Of a stretch of 64,000 nt of DNA, positions 34,829-45,900 are shown piece by piece (position 1 is the first letter of the stretch; each line of letters opens with the position of its first letter). The DNA is taken from assembly GCA_009733575.1 (NCBI GenBank), contig ML769592.1:41281-105280 (forward strand). Reading direction: 5' to 3'. Both the position numbers and the translations under genes were made by a program. This stretch comes from Gymnopus androsaceus JB14 (lineage: Eukaryota; Basidiomycota; Agaricomycetes; Agaricales; Omphalotaceae). The notes under the pieces were generated by a model. The model worked only from the letters and a program-made list of their open reading frames with translations. It was not told where the DNA came from and ran no database searches.

Positions 34829-36041
34829 ATGTCTATCCTCAAGCGACCCCAGAAATATGTTCTGACTGCCGCTCAGAAAGAGATGTATAGATCCGAGAAG
34901 CTAATGAATTTTCGTTGGGTGGCCAAAGTTATGGCTAAATATTCTCCGTACACTCTGTCTGCCAGAGACCTGGCGGATGAGAACCTCTTCTCAGAGCTTG
35001 CAGAGATTGGTACGCCGATAATTCTACATGTTCTTTCATCCGATATTCAACTGCTCGTCAATCAGGTCAATTTACCGAGCTTGCATACACTAATGCGGTT
35101 CCAGTGGATTTTCTGTTCAAGAATCTGACCATATTAATGAAGCCCGACTTTCCTTTGGAAAGCTACGATGCTCTGCATGGCTCTGTGCTTGTCTCGGAAT
35201 TCTTTGGGAAAGTGGCACATCTACACGGTTATGTTGCATATCGCTGCGAAAAGAAGCAGCTGATCGTAGCCGTTTCCGGGACTTCTACAGCCGTTCAAGC
35301 AATACAAGATCTTCGAACCCTTTGGCATCGTCATAAATCTGGCAAGGGGCTCGTTCATTCTGGGTTCTGGAAACTGTACAAAGGCATTCGGCCCTTCATT
35401 TACGAGGGTATCCGAAAAGGGCTGAAGGAAGATGTGGGAGAGCTTGTTATAACAGGGCACAGTATGGGTGGTGCCGTCTCTTATCTTCTCCTGCTTGACC
35501 TCCTTGTATCCAATGATATAATACCCGCTAACCTACCCATAAAACTGGTTGTTTTTGGTGCACCGCGGCCCGGCGACACGAAACTGTCAAAATTCTACCA
35601 GGAATTGGTAGCGGAATATCGAAAGAAGAATGGAAATGCAGCTTTTTCCGAATATTTTGTCAAAGCATACAATGATGGTATGATATCTATATCATCACAA
35701 GAAAATATGTCTAATATCTATCTCTAGGTGTACCTGCTCTTCCTCCGCTTTTGCTGGGCTATCGACATTTCACGCAAACTCCACTCTACTACGACCATTC
35801 CCGATTGTATCACGTCCCTTCGTCGGATTCCGAATACACGCTTTTCCGTGTTGATCCAGAGCTTGTAAAGGAGGGTCCGCCGATACATCCTCGTGGTGGA
35901 CATAACTATTACAACGGAAGGGATCAGGAGAGGCTCCTGCGCCGCCTGGGCTGGCTGGAGAAATCATTGGCAAAAGGTGATACGAGTGATTGGGAAACAT
36001 TGTACCTGGAACGCGTCAGAAAGCATTCACGTCCTAATTGA
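34829..36041 (+). CDS. Class 3 lipase, tandem copy 2
   Basis: Exons 34829-35009, 35066-35677, 35728-36041, also 368 residues. Every exon has the same length as in copy 1 and the proteins differ at few positions, so the duplication (offset about 1.8 kb, promoter included) is fairly recent and both copies are in frame. Same GHSMGG nucleophile and GAPRPGDTKLS. Selection seems to keep both copies working. Confidence 0.87.
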
Positions 36042-37042
36042 CCGTTGCATTTGGATATCCTACATCAATTTATTTTGTATTTACATAGCACATTGTATTT
36101 CTAGCTTTCAGTTACATTCTACGGCTCATAATAATGCTTTCTACAAAGTATTGGAAGATTATTTCAATCAAGTCTGCAGAATATCTTAATCTACTTTGAC
36201 CATCCCCATGCGTTTGGAGATTTTATTGACCAGGCAAAGATGAATTACTTGCACGAAACGAGGATATTTGTAGAAAATACCAGAACGTCACTTTAGTTCC
36301 AGGTTGAACGAGTTGAAAACTGCAAGGGCGCGCTGAGGCGGGTCCATTTTTCGTGTCCATTTTCCTTCCAACCTCTGCTTTACGAAACTAATACCTACTC
36401 TTCCAGCTTGTCTCTGTTACTAAAATAGGATGGACATACCTCTTCCTCTTGTCTTCCTCGCATCAGTAAAACCTGGGTGTTGCTGATGCGAGTTACCGCA
36501 TGTACAACGGTCTTGTACTATCGTGCCTGCCGGCGTGATAAAGCCAGGGGGTTAATAAATGCATTTTGGAGGCACTTCCCTTCGCATACTTATTGCTATA
36601 ACTATGTATCGGAATTGAAGTATGTATACCTGAAATATATAAGTAGTCTCAGTTTTTTTGCATTGAAAACGGTTGAGTTCTCGTTCCGCAAGTCGTCTTC
36701 AGTGCCAAATTCACGAATTTCTTACAATTCAGCTTGTATCATTACCAGGCTGATATGAAACACACAGAAAAATGCATGCTTGCCTAAGAGGTTCGAGAAG
36801 AAGGAGTGTGACTATTCGTGATATGCGGATGCATGAATTTCAGTGGCATTTGATGTGACTAATTTTTATTGAATTTTTATCAACTCCTCAGGTGTGAGGC
36901 GCTCTCGAAGACAGTGTAGTTTGGTAGTAAAAATAGATGGACATCTTACTAAGATTCTATGCTATTTTGGGACCAAAGCCGGTAAGAACAGCACAAGTTT
37001 AAAGGCATTTCCGAAGCAATTTACAAAAAATTTATCAACTCC
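36042..37042. other. Intergenic region
   Basis: Downstream of lipase 2; AT-rich. No gene, repeat or RNA recognised. Confidence 0.4.
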
Positions 37043-37375
37043 CTAGGCATGATAGTATTGCCGTCGGTTCATTGCCATCCTGATCTGACGCTTCCTACTC
37101 TCCCAGTTTTCAACATCCTTTACACCCTCTATCCGTCGTCTGTCATCTCGCAGTATCTCGGCGCTGACGAGCTCCTCGTTACGCAGCGCTCCTGTGGGTA
37201 GGACACGTCGAATGTCAGGACGAGGAACAGCGTAAATCAGACGGGCTCTGGGGGGGCTTCCACGATCGATAGTCTTGCAGAGCAAAAGGATCAGATCTGT
37301 TTCATGCGATATAAGACTGAAAGGCGCTGAAAGATTCAGATGTGATGATGGGTGTGTACACGAATATCTTCTCAT
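37043..37375 (-). CDS. Hypothetical protein or terminal exon
   Basis: A 110-codon open frame with coding-like composition, ending RIEGVKDVENWESRKRQIRM and a Tyr-rich tail. The charged C-terminal half looks helical. The ATG shown may not be the true start. Not recognised; could be the last exon of a gene whose upstream part is lost. The following 37376-37800 holds no clear gene. Confidence 0.3.
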   Translation of the reverse strand: MRRYSCTHPSSHLNLSAPFSLISHETDLILLLCKTIDRGSPPRARLIYAVPRPDIRRVLPTGALRNEELVSAEILRDDRRRIEGVKDVENWESRKRQIRMAMNRRQYYHA

Positions 37376-37745
37376 CTCACATTTTCTATTCTGAATTTAG
37401 GAAAAACAAATTTTTGTCATATACTAATTCGCGGGAGATGGCAGTGGAACCGCGGCGAAAGGCTGGGAAGAACGGGCGTCGTCATACCACTTTCGAGTTT
37501 GATACCTCGGTGGATGGCTCTAGGTCTATGATATTCAAAAAGTTGTTGATTTCGAGTCATCCTTGTCTCGTTGAGAAGGGACCTATTAAGGAGCTATGGG
37601 AACTATGCTTGCTATAAATGGATCGGGTCGACTGTAAGGACCCCTATGATTGTCAAAGTGCATCCGTCGTCGTAGTCGATTTCAGCGTTCACTCACATCA
37701 TATACATATACTAAGATGATCATTCTGAGGCGATGATTGCTCTGC

Positions 37746-37764
37746 GAAAAATATATATATATAG
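37746..37764 (+). promoter_or_regulatory. TATA-rich core promoter of the membrane-protein gene
   Basis: A run of alternating TA (AAATATATATATATAG) about 45-60 nt before the ATG at 37807. Confidence 0.35.
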
Positions 37765-37806
37765 CTCTTCCTTGCATTTCCAAGCTCCTCACTCTTTCCC
37801 TTATAT

Positions 37807-39299
37807 ATGTCGGGCAACTTGGCAATTGTAGATGATCAAGCACCAGCTCAGGTCAAGTATCACGGAACCTGGGGAACAGGAGCACCAGACGAAGATCTGT
37901 TCAACACCACAACTACTTTTCCCTTGTTTACGAAGACAACGGTTACATTCCAGTTCGTGGGTGGGTGCTTCATTTCCTTGCCTCGGCCTACTTCTTCCAG
38001 TCACCAGTTAATTCCACTTTTCCAAAATTTAGGTACATCCGTTCAGCCATACATCATGTACTGGGGCTATCCAAAAATCTTCATGTCCATTGACAACGAG
38101 ACCTTCACTTCCACATTTGTCGCACCAAGTGACCTTCCCGATGGTACTTTTTTTTAGGCATACACCGCTCTGGTCAGATCCTCCCTCCTTGCTAGACACC
38201 TCACACAGCCTTTTACTCAACATCACTGGTGCAATCAACTCTACTACGGGTGTATACGTTGACTACTTCATTTATGAGGTATCAGATTCGACACCAATGA
38301 ATGACACCAGGTTTTTCGTTGATGATCGAGATTCCAGAATACAGTATGGAGACGGATGGACACCGATTGACTCAAATAACACTTTTATGCATACTTTGAC
38401 AGGTAGCGGTGCAGCTGGGAGTAGCTTGTCTTTCACATTCGAAGGTACGCATTAACATGAAGCTCTGTATACATATATACTTCTTCTTTATCAAGGCACT
38501 GGCATAAGTGTTTATGGTGCGCTCAACCAAAGTGTCAATCGTGAAGTGGTCCAAGCCAACTTTGTCATTGACAATCAATCATCTTTCACTTTTTCACCGC
38601 CATCCCCAAGTTCTTTCACATTGAACAACCTATACTTCAACGAAACCAATTTGGAGCCAGGGAACCACACCATGGAAGTTAGGACTTTGACAGACGCAAC
38701 CATATGGATTGACTATCTACTGGTCACTCCAACCAATGAGACTGTATTGGCGTCATTGAACTCCACCACCTCTACCAGTTTCTCCTACGCACTCTTCTAC
38801 TACTTCACCAGTCCCCGGGCTGGATTCATCCAATAGGACCCATATTGCGACTGATGCAATTATTGGAGGGGTCATAGGAGGAATTTTTGTCCTTATAGCA
38901 GGGACACTTTCTGTCTCATTTTTATGAGGCGCCGGAGAAGGAAACAATATCCTCGTACGTGAGGATAAAACCTGGTATCAAACTGGTCTGACTATCGAAT
39001 TGATTTCAGTTGTACCATTCACAGAGAATACATCCCGAGATCTAGATCTAGGTGTATTTACCGTGTTGTTCAGGTCTGATCCAAGAAAAAAGCCTGCTCA
39101 AGCCACCACTGGCAGCTTCGGGTCAAAAGGTGGCTATCACACTCATGCTGCTCCCTCTACTGGTACTGTTTCTGCTCCTGTAGAATCTCCTGGCGAGAGA
39201 GCAAATATACTCCCAGAAGCACCTAACAATGATGTGCCTTATCTCGATAGTGGTATTCGATTCCCAGATCGACCACCTCCCGATTATACAGTTGAGTAG
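37807..39299 (+). CDS. Ser/Thr-rich type I membrane protein with two beta-sandwich-like ectodomains (frameshifted)
   Basis: Exons 37807-37960, 38033-38444, 38496 to about 38955, then about 39009-39299. The ectodomain has repeated Asn sequons and the pattern seen in many uncharacterised mushroom surface proteins: YHGTWGTGAPDED, FEGTGISVYGALN, HTMEVRTLTDATIWIDYLLV. A Ser/Thr-rich linker leads to a membrane helix (DAIIGGVIGGIFVLIAG) and a basic stop-transfer MRRRRRKQYP, then a Pro-rich cytosolic tail. Three one-base shifts interrupt it: at T8 (38148-38155), near 38785, and at T5 (38920-38924); one extra T restores the frame at each T-run. No signal peptide is evident at this ATG, so the true start may be upstream. 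Function unknown, possibly cell-surface carbohydrate binding. Confidence 0.6.
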
Positions 39300-39622
39300 A
39301 AAGCCACAAAGTGTCTTTTTTTTTGTGGACCAAAACACTAAAATACCGAAATATATGAAATATATATATATTTACTTATGTAGTGGTACTGAGTGTATTT
39401 ATTATAGAGAGTGAGCAGTTACACACCAGCACTGAGCTCCCAGATATTTCTGTGCATGCGAACAAAAGCCAGTCCCAACACTAAACAAGTGCTCCAAGGG
39501 AACAGTCCCCATGGGAATCTGGGTCCCAGATATAACCAATGAAAAACATTGAAACAATCTCACATATAATTCAAAGAGGCGGCCTTCCTTTGTTGTTCCT
39601 TTGCATGTTTTTCATTCTTGGG
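39300..39622. other. Edge of an old copia relic
   Basis: On the minus strand the frame ending in the copia-like AKGKMTQCT (after 40086) would continue across the solo LTR insertion into 39540-39622 as YPKNEKHAKEQQRKAASL, so this stretch seems to be the old copia relic into which the LTR inserted. The rest is unassigned. Confidence 0.4.
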
Positions 39623-39627
39623 ATAAG

Positions 39628-40081
39628 TGTTACGAACATTCTTATCTTATCAGACACATGGTATTATTTCTTATCATTTTCCTTTATTTACTCTTGTATA
39701 TCTACATAAACGCGCGCTTGTTTAGATGCGTGGCTGTACTAATTAGGTTCTGTTGATCAGAGTATGATTGTTTCTGATCATGACACATGCTAGCATGTCC
39801 ATACTTGCACGATCGACCTACCATTACTTATTGTCATTTACTTGTTGTCTTTTATCGTTTCATGCATTGTTACCGCAAGGTCAGGGTATAGGGTATAGGG
39901 CTTAGGGTTTGTACTTTAGTATATAAGTAGTTGTAGCGGTAGCTTAGTCCTTAGCTTCAATCTCGTCAATACCTCCTAGTCCTCAATACATTCTTCTCTT
40001 TTCCTCATCGTTCTTGTTTTTGCCTAAGTCTGAAAGTCGTGACGCCTGGTACCTCATGTTGTGAGGAACTAGTCGCTGACA
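39628..40081. mobile_element. Solo LTR with 5-bp target-site duplication
   Basis: A 454-bp segment beginning TGTTACGAAC and ending GCTGACA (TG...CA), flanked on both sides by the direct repeat ATAAG (39623-39627 and 40082-40086). It carries a TATATAAG box at about 39920. There is no internal retroelement sequence, so this is the product of LTR-LTR recombination. It sits inside an older copia relic. Confidence 0.88.
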
Positions 40082-40085
40082 ATAA

Positions 40086-40260
40086 GTGCACTGGGTCATT
40101 TTCCCTTTAGCACACCCAGGACATATTTCTTATCCTGGAATATTTATCTTAGGAAAACCACATGTTGCCTCTAATGCATGTTGCAGCACATCCTTAAAAG
40201 GGTGGCCAAAGCAACAATGCCAAGTGTCACAATCCAAGGTTTTCTTAGGAAGCATCATTT
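40086..40260 (-). mobile_element. Ty1/copia relic: GAG-pre-integrase domain
   Basis: Minus-strand reading gives DTWHCCFGHPFKDVLQHAL, an in-frame stop, then CPGCAKGKMTQC. This is the H...H...C..C zinc-binding GAG-pre-integrase motif of copia polyproteins. It differs from the younger copia copy at 42.8-46.9 kb, so it belongs to another, older element. The same relic recurs at 48784-48955. Confidence 0.65.
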
Positions 40261-40949
40261 TTAAAAATGGTTTCGGCCTATAGAGCCATATTTATTTTTT
40301 AACAACATATTATGTAGATTTTTTCGGCTCAGGTATGATATATCTGAGTCAGGGGACACTCAAATACTTGTTACAAAAAAATTCCAGGGTCAAGTAGTGC
40401 TCTGCAAGCAAAAATATCACATGTTTTGCTTCTGGGTCTGTTTTGCTTCCAGGTTTGCTTCTGTACTTATTAAAAAAAACAATACTTAAATTAGTGCTCT
40501 TGAAGAGAAGCTTGCCCAAAGATTGAATTTGTACCGTAGCGGATTTTCTTTGCACAGAATCCCTTAGTAAAAGGGGAGGGGATTTTTTGTTTGTAGAAAA
40601 TCCTGGCACTATAATCAGTGCATTGAGGAAAAGTCCTGACAGGATTAGGATTGTAGACAGGTTACAAGTGCACATGTGCAGATGGGCGCTTGTCACACCT
40701 CACACTAAGTGAGTTCTTCAATTGACTTACATTGCTTTTATACTGCAGATCCTAACGCTTGTGCGTAGGGAACCAACGTTCCTAAACAGCCATGACTTTA
40801 CAATCTCCAAAAGTCATTGGCTCTCTCGCAAAATGCAAGATTGAGGAGGCTCAAGTCATTGCAAGTTGGATTCAACTTTACAAGAACAACGGTACTGATA
40901 CAACACAAATTCACAATATCTCATTCACTTTGGGAGCACAGATTTACTA

Positions 40950-41213
40950 CTGTATAATTACGACCTAAAGCTCCCGTAACCATAACACGGTCCCTGGGAA
41001 CTTGGTCATTTTGAAAATTGTAACGCATAACGGGGTTCAAGGAACTTTGAATTTTGCAAAATAGTAACTCAAAATTTCAAAAAATTGCGCCAAAATGCCC
41101 AAATAACACCAGAAAAAATTTCCGTAATGCTAATTTTTGGCCTGAGAACTCTACTTTTTGAAGTTCTCACCGTAACACATAAAACCCAGGCACTTTAGGT
41201 TGTAATTATACAG
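40950..41213. mobile_element. MITE family 1, copy 1 (TA target site)
   Basis: 264 bp, flanked by TA dinucleotides, with near-perfect terminal inverted repeats CTGTATAATTACGACCTAAAG / CTTTAGGTTGTAATTATACAG. Non-coding. The TA target and short length fit a Tc1/mariner-type non-autonomous element. Confidence 0.85.
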
Positions 41214-41756
41214 TAAACCTGATCAACAGAATTATGCAGAGATTACAGAATGAATAGTACAGGACAGCGCAAAACTTGAGTCCAAATGATGAAATGAGAT
41301 TGCTATGAGCCAGCTTGCCAGTGACTAGTGTTGCTGAGCCAAGCCGCCAGCTGCATTATGATTTACCCATCCAGCTTGCAATGGCTTATGAGCAATAATG
41401 AAGAAAAGAGCAAAGGTCAATGATCCCAAGGTGCTCTGAGGTACTCTAGAGCCCTCATTGAATCTCCCTACCACCAGAGCGGTGAGACAAACATGCTCAT
41501 CAATGAGCAAAACGCCGTCGACATCGTCAAGGGACCAATTAGCGCCCATCATGTCAAACTTTACATTTTAATAGCGACGAGCGCGAAAGTGATCCATTTC
41601 AAGTTCTTTCACCATGTACATAGTGGAGAGGTAGATACAGTACCATCTAAACCCACCATTCCTTCTCTGGCAAGGTTTTTTTTGTACCGGCTTCAGATGG
41701 CTCGGCTAGAGATTTTCAAGCCGAGCCGTGGCACCACTGGCACTAGTGGTGACCGG

Positions 41757-41829
41757 CCCTCTAGAGGATTGGTATAATTCGTAAATCCTTGTAAGGATTC
41801 TCGAATTTATTCCGACATCCTCTAGAGGG
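41757..41829. mobile_element. Short hairpin MITE, copy 1
   Basis: 73 bp that folds almost end to end: CCCTCTAGAGGAT ... AATCCTTGTAAGGATT ... ATCCTCTAGAGGG. Related pieces lie at 50455, 24647, 18781 and 22778. Confidence 0.7.
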
Positions 41830-42279
41830 CACTGCTTTAGGCCTAGCTATGAGCACAAGTTGTGATGTTGTAAAGTAAATCATCACTTACATAGTGTCCT
41901 CTGATACTTTCCGAAAATGAGATGAGTGCAGGCGCGAGTGCGCTAGCACTGTGTTACTCCAGGGCGTAGGAGTAGTTTAGATTTGGACAATGAGGATGAA
42001 TTAAAAACTCACCTCATAGGTAATCTGATTCTGATCCACTGGCAAACACCTTCTGATATTACCCTTTGAGTCCTTATTCAAAGGATCATCCAGCTTCACA
42101 CTAACACATCAATATTCTGTAATATATCGTCCACTTTCGAAATTATTGAGCACTCATTGGGGTAGTCTGTATAGTTGAATTAAAATACTGCAATCCCGAA
42201 ACTGATCCTCTGAGATTGATAATGGGCGTTTCAGTGTGTACGGCACAAAATGTTGGATGCAATAGGCCAGTTGTTGTCT

Positions 42280-42548
42280 CAAAGCAAGCAGGCACCGTGC
42301 CCTTTGGGCGAAGTAAAATGAACATCCACCCAGTTGCACATGTTGGGGAGGTCGATTTCCATATTTAGACAATTAAACTCTAGATGACAGTCGATTGACA
42401 CCTTGAACTCCTTACACACTCATGCCGATCGACTGTCTAGAGTTTGATTTTCTATATATGGAAATCAACCTCCCCAACATGTGGCAACTGAGTGAATATC
42501 ATTTCCCTTCGCCCCAAGGGCACACTCCTGGAAGCATGCTTGCTTTTA
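42280..42548. repeat. Long imperfect inverted repeat (arms about 120 bp)
   Basis: The left arm from CAAAGCAAGCAGGCA...CCCTTTGGGCGAAG...GTTGGGGAGG to TAGACAGTCGAT-like sequence is mirrored by the right arm (GATCGACTGTCTAGAG ... CCTCCCCAACATGT ... CTTCGCCCCAAGGGCAC ... GCATGCTTGCTTTTA). The loop is about 30 nt. Could be a foldback element or two elements head to head. A second copy is at 50981-51248. Confidence 0.7.
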
Positions 42549-42768
42549 AAAGCGGATGGGTGTTTTGACCAGTGCTTTCTATCATCTCCATAACTTCCAG
42601 TCTGCTAATGCCCCATCCAATTACTATCGTATGCACGCTGTTCAGTCGTGCAATTGATATCATCTGTGTTTACTTGAGTTGCTCACCGATGCTTCTTGTT
42701 AAACCTCTCGAAACAGGAGATGATATCACCCATTCAAATAAAGCTTCTCCACCGAATGTTGACGTTGC

Positions 42769-42970
42769 TGTTTATTAACGGTTGTGTGATTCAACAAGTT
42801 ATATTTGGGAGACTGGTTCGGAGCAACGAGAGTTTAGTATTTGTTGTACAAGTTATTCAATGGGTATCATACCTGGTTCGGAGCAACGAGAGTTAAAGGG
42901 GTCGTTGCTCTGACCCAGGTTAGTAAGTATTACTAACTCGGCATGGGCGCTTGGACACCATCCGTTAACA
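42769..42970 (-). mobile_element. 3' LTR of copia element C1
   Basis: On the minus strand a G-rich polypurine tract is followed at once by TGTTAACGG, the LTR start; the LTR ends in ...CCGTTAATAAACA. In plus orientation it runs TGTTTATTAACGG to CCGTTAACA, 202 bp, with matching inverted ends. It directly follows the last pol codons. Confidence 0.75.
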
Positions 42971-45900
42971 CCCCCCCTTGTCCTGCGTCCAGTTGAAGCA
43001 TAGAATTCCATTGTGTATTTAGAATTCGGTGAAGTGGTTTAGTGAGCAGGTCCGCAAAGTTGTCTTTGTTTGAGACATAGATCACGTCGAGTTGCCGTTT
43101 CGAGATACAATCTCGAATGAAGTGTTCGCGAATGGAGATGTGTTTCATCTTGCTGTGAGCGAGTGGATCGTGTGTGCAGGCGATCGCGCCTTGATTATTG
43201 CAAAAGAGCAATGTGGGTGAACGTTGGGGAAAACCCAATTCAGCAAACAAGTTTCTGAACCATAAGATTTCGCAAGCGCAGTGAGTCAACGCAAGATATT
43301 CTGCCTCGCAGGATGATAGAGCAATGACACCTTGTTGTTTGGAACTCCACGAAAGGGGGGAGTTACCCATCATGATGAAGAATCCGGAGATGGATTTACG
43401 GGAATCTCCCATTCCCCAGTCGGAGTCGGATAGAGCACGAATAGTCAGGTAAGTGATACTAGATGTTCCCAAGTTGAGGGAATAGCGTGGTGTCCCCTTT
43501 AGGTATCAAAGTAGGTGTTTAGCAGCGGAGATGTGTGAAGGACCAAAGTTGACCATATATCCAGCTAGTTCCCGTACGGTATAGCTAATATCAGGTCTGG
43601 AACAGTTGGAAAGGTACATACACTTCCCCACAACTGCGCCGTATGGGAAATTTTCTACCATTTTCTGTTCTTCAGGCGAGAGCGGTGTTGTTTGTGGGGA
43701 GAGGCGTTTGCCTGGGTCCATTGGTGTGTGTACTGGGTTGCAATTCTCGTATCCGAATTCGCGGAGGATGGATTGGGTGTACCGGTATTGGTCAATCGAG
43801 ATAGAACGCGCAGCTCGGTCTCGTGAGATACCACAACCGAGGTGAAAAGAAGGTTCGCCATTGTTCGTAATCTCGAACAGAGACGTAAGTTGGTCCATAA
43901 CAAAGTCTGATTCCTTCACGGAGGAGGAGGCGATGAGCATGTCGTTGACGCTGGTGGTAATGTATGTGCGTTCACCATCTAGTACTCGGATGTACATGCT
44001 CCAGTCAGATTCTAGCCGTTTGAAACCAATTGACTCCAGTCTCGAGTTAAGTTCTCGGTACCATTGTCTGCCAGACTGTTTCAGTCCGTATAATCCTTTC
44101 CGTAACCTCCAATAGCCAGATCCAGCGATGTGGGGCTTCTTCATGTAGATTTCTTCGTTGAGGGGACCGTTCAGGTAAGCGGTCTTGATGTCGATTTGAC
44201 GGAGTTCCATGTTGTGTTCGGTGGTGAGAGCAAGGATAGTTCGCATCGACTCCCAGCAGGCGACGGGAGTGAAAGTGTAGGTAAAGTCCTGTCCAGGGAT
44301 TTGTGTAAAGCCCTTTGCGACGAGTCTGGCTTTGAAACGAGAGATGAGTCCCTCCTTGTCGCGTTTGATGTGTAAGACCCATTTTGACCCTACGGCTTTC
44401 CTTCCTTGAGGTATCTCGTCAACTTCTTCATAAACCCCTTTCTCCTTCAATGATTCGAGTTCCTCGTAGATTGCGGCAAGCCAATAGGTCCAGTAGACCG
44501 ATGACTGTGCTTCTTGTACAGTGGAGGGATCTCTCGCTTCTGGATCATCAATGGGATGGGTAAGAGCAGCGTTGGCTACCTCAGCTCGTATAAAGCTTTG
44601 GGCAATGGAAGGGAAGTCTTGTTCCTCGCATTCGAGTTCGAGTTCTGAGTCGGTAGTGAGGACGCTGATCAGCGGGTCTTCTTCTCTGTGCCCCCCCTCG
44701 TCCATTATACCGACGAAGTTAACCACGTAGCGTGCAGGTAATCGTCTTGTGCGAGAAGCACATCTGGGAACAACCAGGAGGGGCCATTTGGACGTCGTCA
44801 CCATCGGTGTCTCTGCAGTTGCAGGGATTAGGAGTTAATAGAACGTTAAGTTAAAGGTTACTTACACATCCATGTCACCACCGTGTGGAGCGTTCGATGT
44901 GTTATTTTCATCGCCAGTTAGCAGGTTCCTACGGGTATGTAGTTTTAGTTTAATTTTGTTGAAATTAACGGAGTAGTCACTCACGTTTCATTCGTCCAAT
45001 TCGGACGGGTCAATACGCGTAAAGCGTTCACCGCCACGTTCAGCGTTGTCTGAACATTGGTCAATGTCAACTGGGGAGGTCATCCCATAGAATCTCCGAC
45101 GGGGGTAAGGAGGGTAGTGAAACTGGGAACCCATGGAAAACGATGTCGCACCGAGTAAGGACTGTGCGCAACTTTGGGAAGTAGACTAGGTATCCTTTTG
45201 AGTCTTTGGCATACCCAACAAATCGACCTTCTTCACCCTGTTCGTGAATTTTAGGCTGCTTCTCCGCGTTGGGTTTCCTTGCGGTGACAAGAGCACCAAA
45301 AGGTCGTAGATGTGAGAGGTCAGCACGACATTTCATAATGCATTCGAAAGGAGTTTTGGTTTTGTCGGAAATGGCAGAATGGGGGACGCGGTTCTTCACA
45401 TGCACTCCGGAGAGGCCAGCAAATGGCCAAAACCAGTAGGAAAGGTTACCATCGACTAGCATAGCACGAATCATGTGCTCGATAGTCTGAATGGTGCGTT
45501 CTGCGACCCCGTTCTGTTGGTGTGCACCAGGCACAGGTCTTTCGTAGCTGATACCGACCTTCTTGCAGTAGGTTTTGAAGGCACCTGATACCAGTTCAGG
45601 AGCGTTGTCGATGCGAAGGAACACGACGGGGTATCCAAGATAGTGTTCCGCTGCCAGGCGGAACTCATCGAAACAGGAGATTGCTTCATCTCTGGTCTTC
45701 AGAAAGAAGATCCAGATGTAGCGGGAATAATCATCGATGAAGATGATAAAATAACGAAAGTTTCCGTAGCCGAGGGGTAGACGGCCGCAGATGTCAGAGT
45801 GAATACAAAAGAGTGGACGGTCAGCGCGTGTATTGGACCGTTTGGGAAAGGGGAGACGTTTGATGTTTGCGAGTGCGCAGACACGGCAGTTCTTGACTTC

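Larger units (their letters stand above)
40086..42768. repeat. 2.7-kb flank block, copy 1
   Basis: Nearly identical to 48784-51470, with scattered small indels. It holds, in order, a copia relic, a TA-flanked MITE, a short hairpin MITE, a fragment resembling the 3' end of the F-box-like gene at 55.2 kb, a long inverted repeat, and the roughly 200-bp segment (42569-42768) that ends exactly at the copia LTR. In copy 2 the block continues into the CHAT gene, so copy 1 is a displaced duplicate of that gene's upstream flank. Confidence 0.85.

Noticed and set aside
38150..38157. Fifteen-nt GT...AG mini-intron in the membrane-protein gene
   Set aside because: Far below the shortest introns here (about 50 nt); a one-base T-run error explains the frame better.
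39881..39911. Telomere-like GGGTATAGGG...TTAGGGTTT
   Set aside because: Too short and irregular for a telomere and it lies inside the solo LTR.
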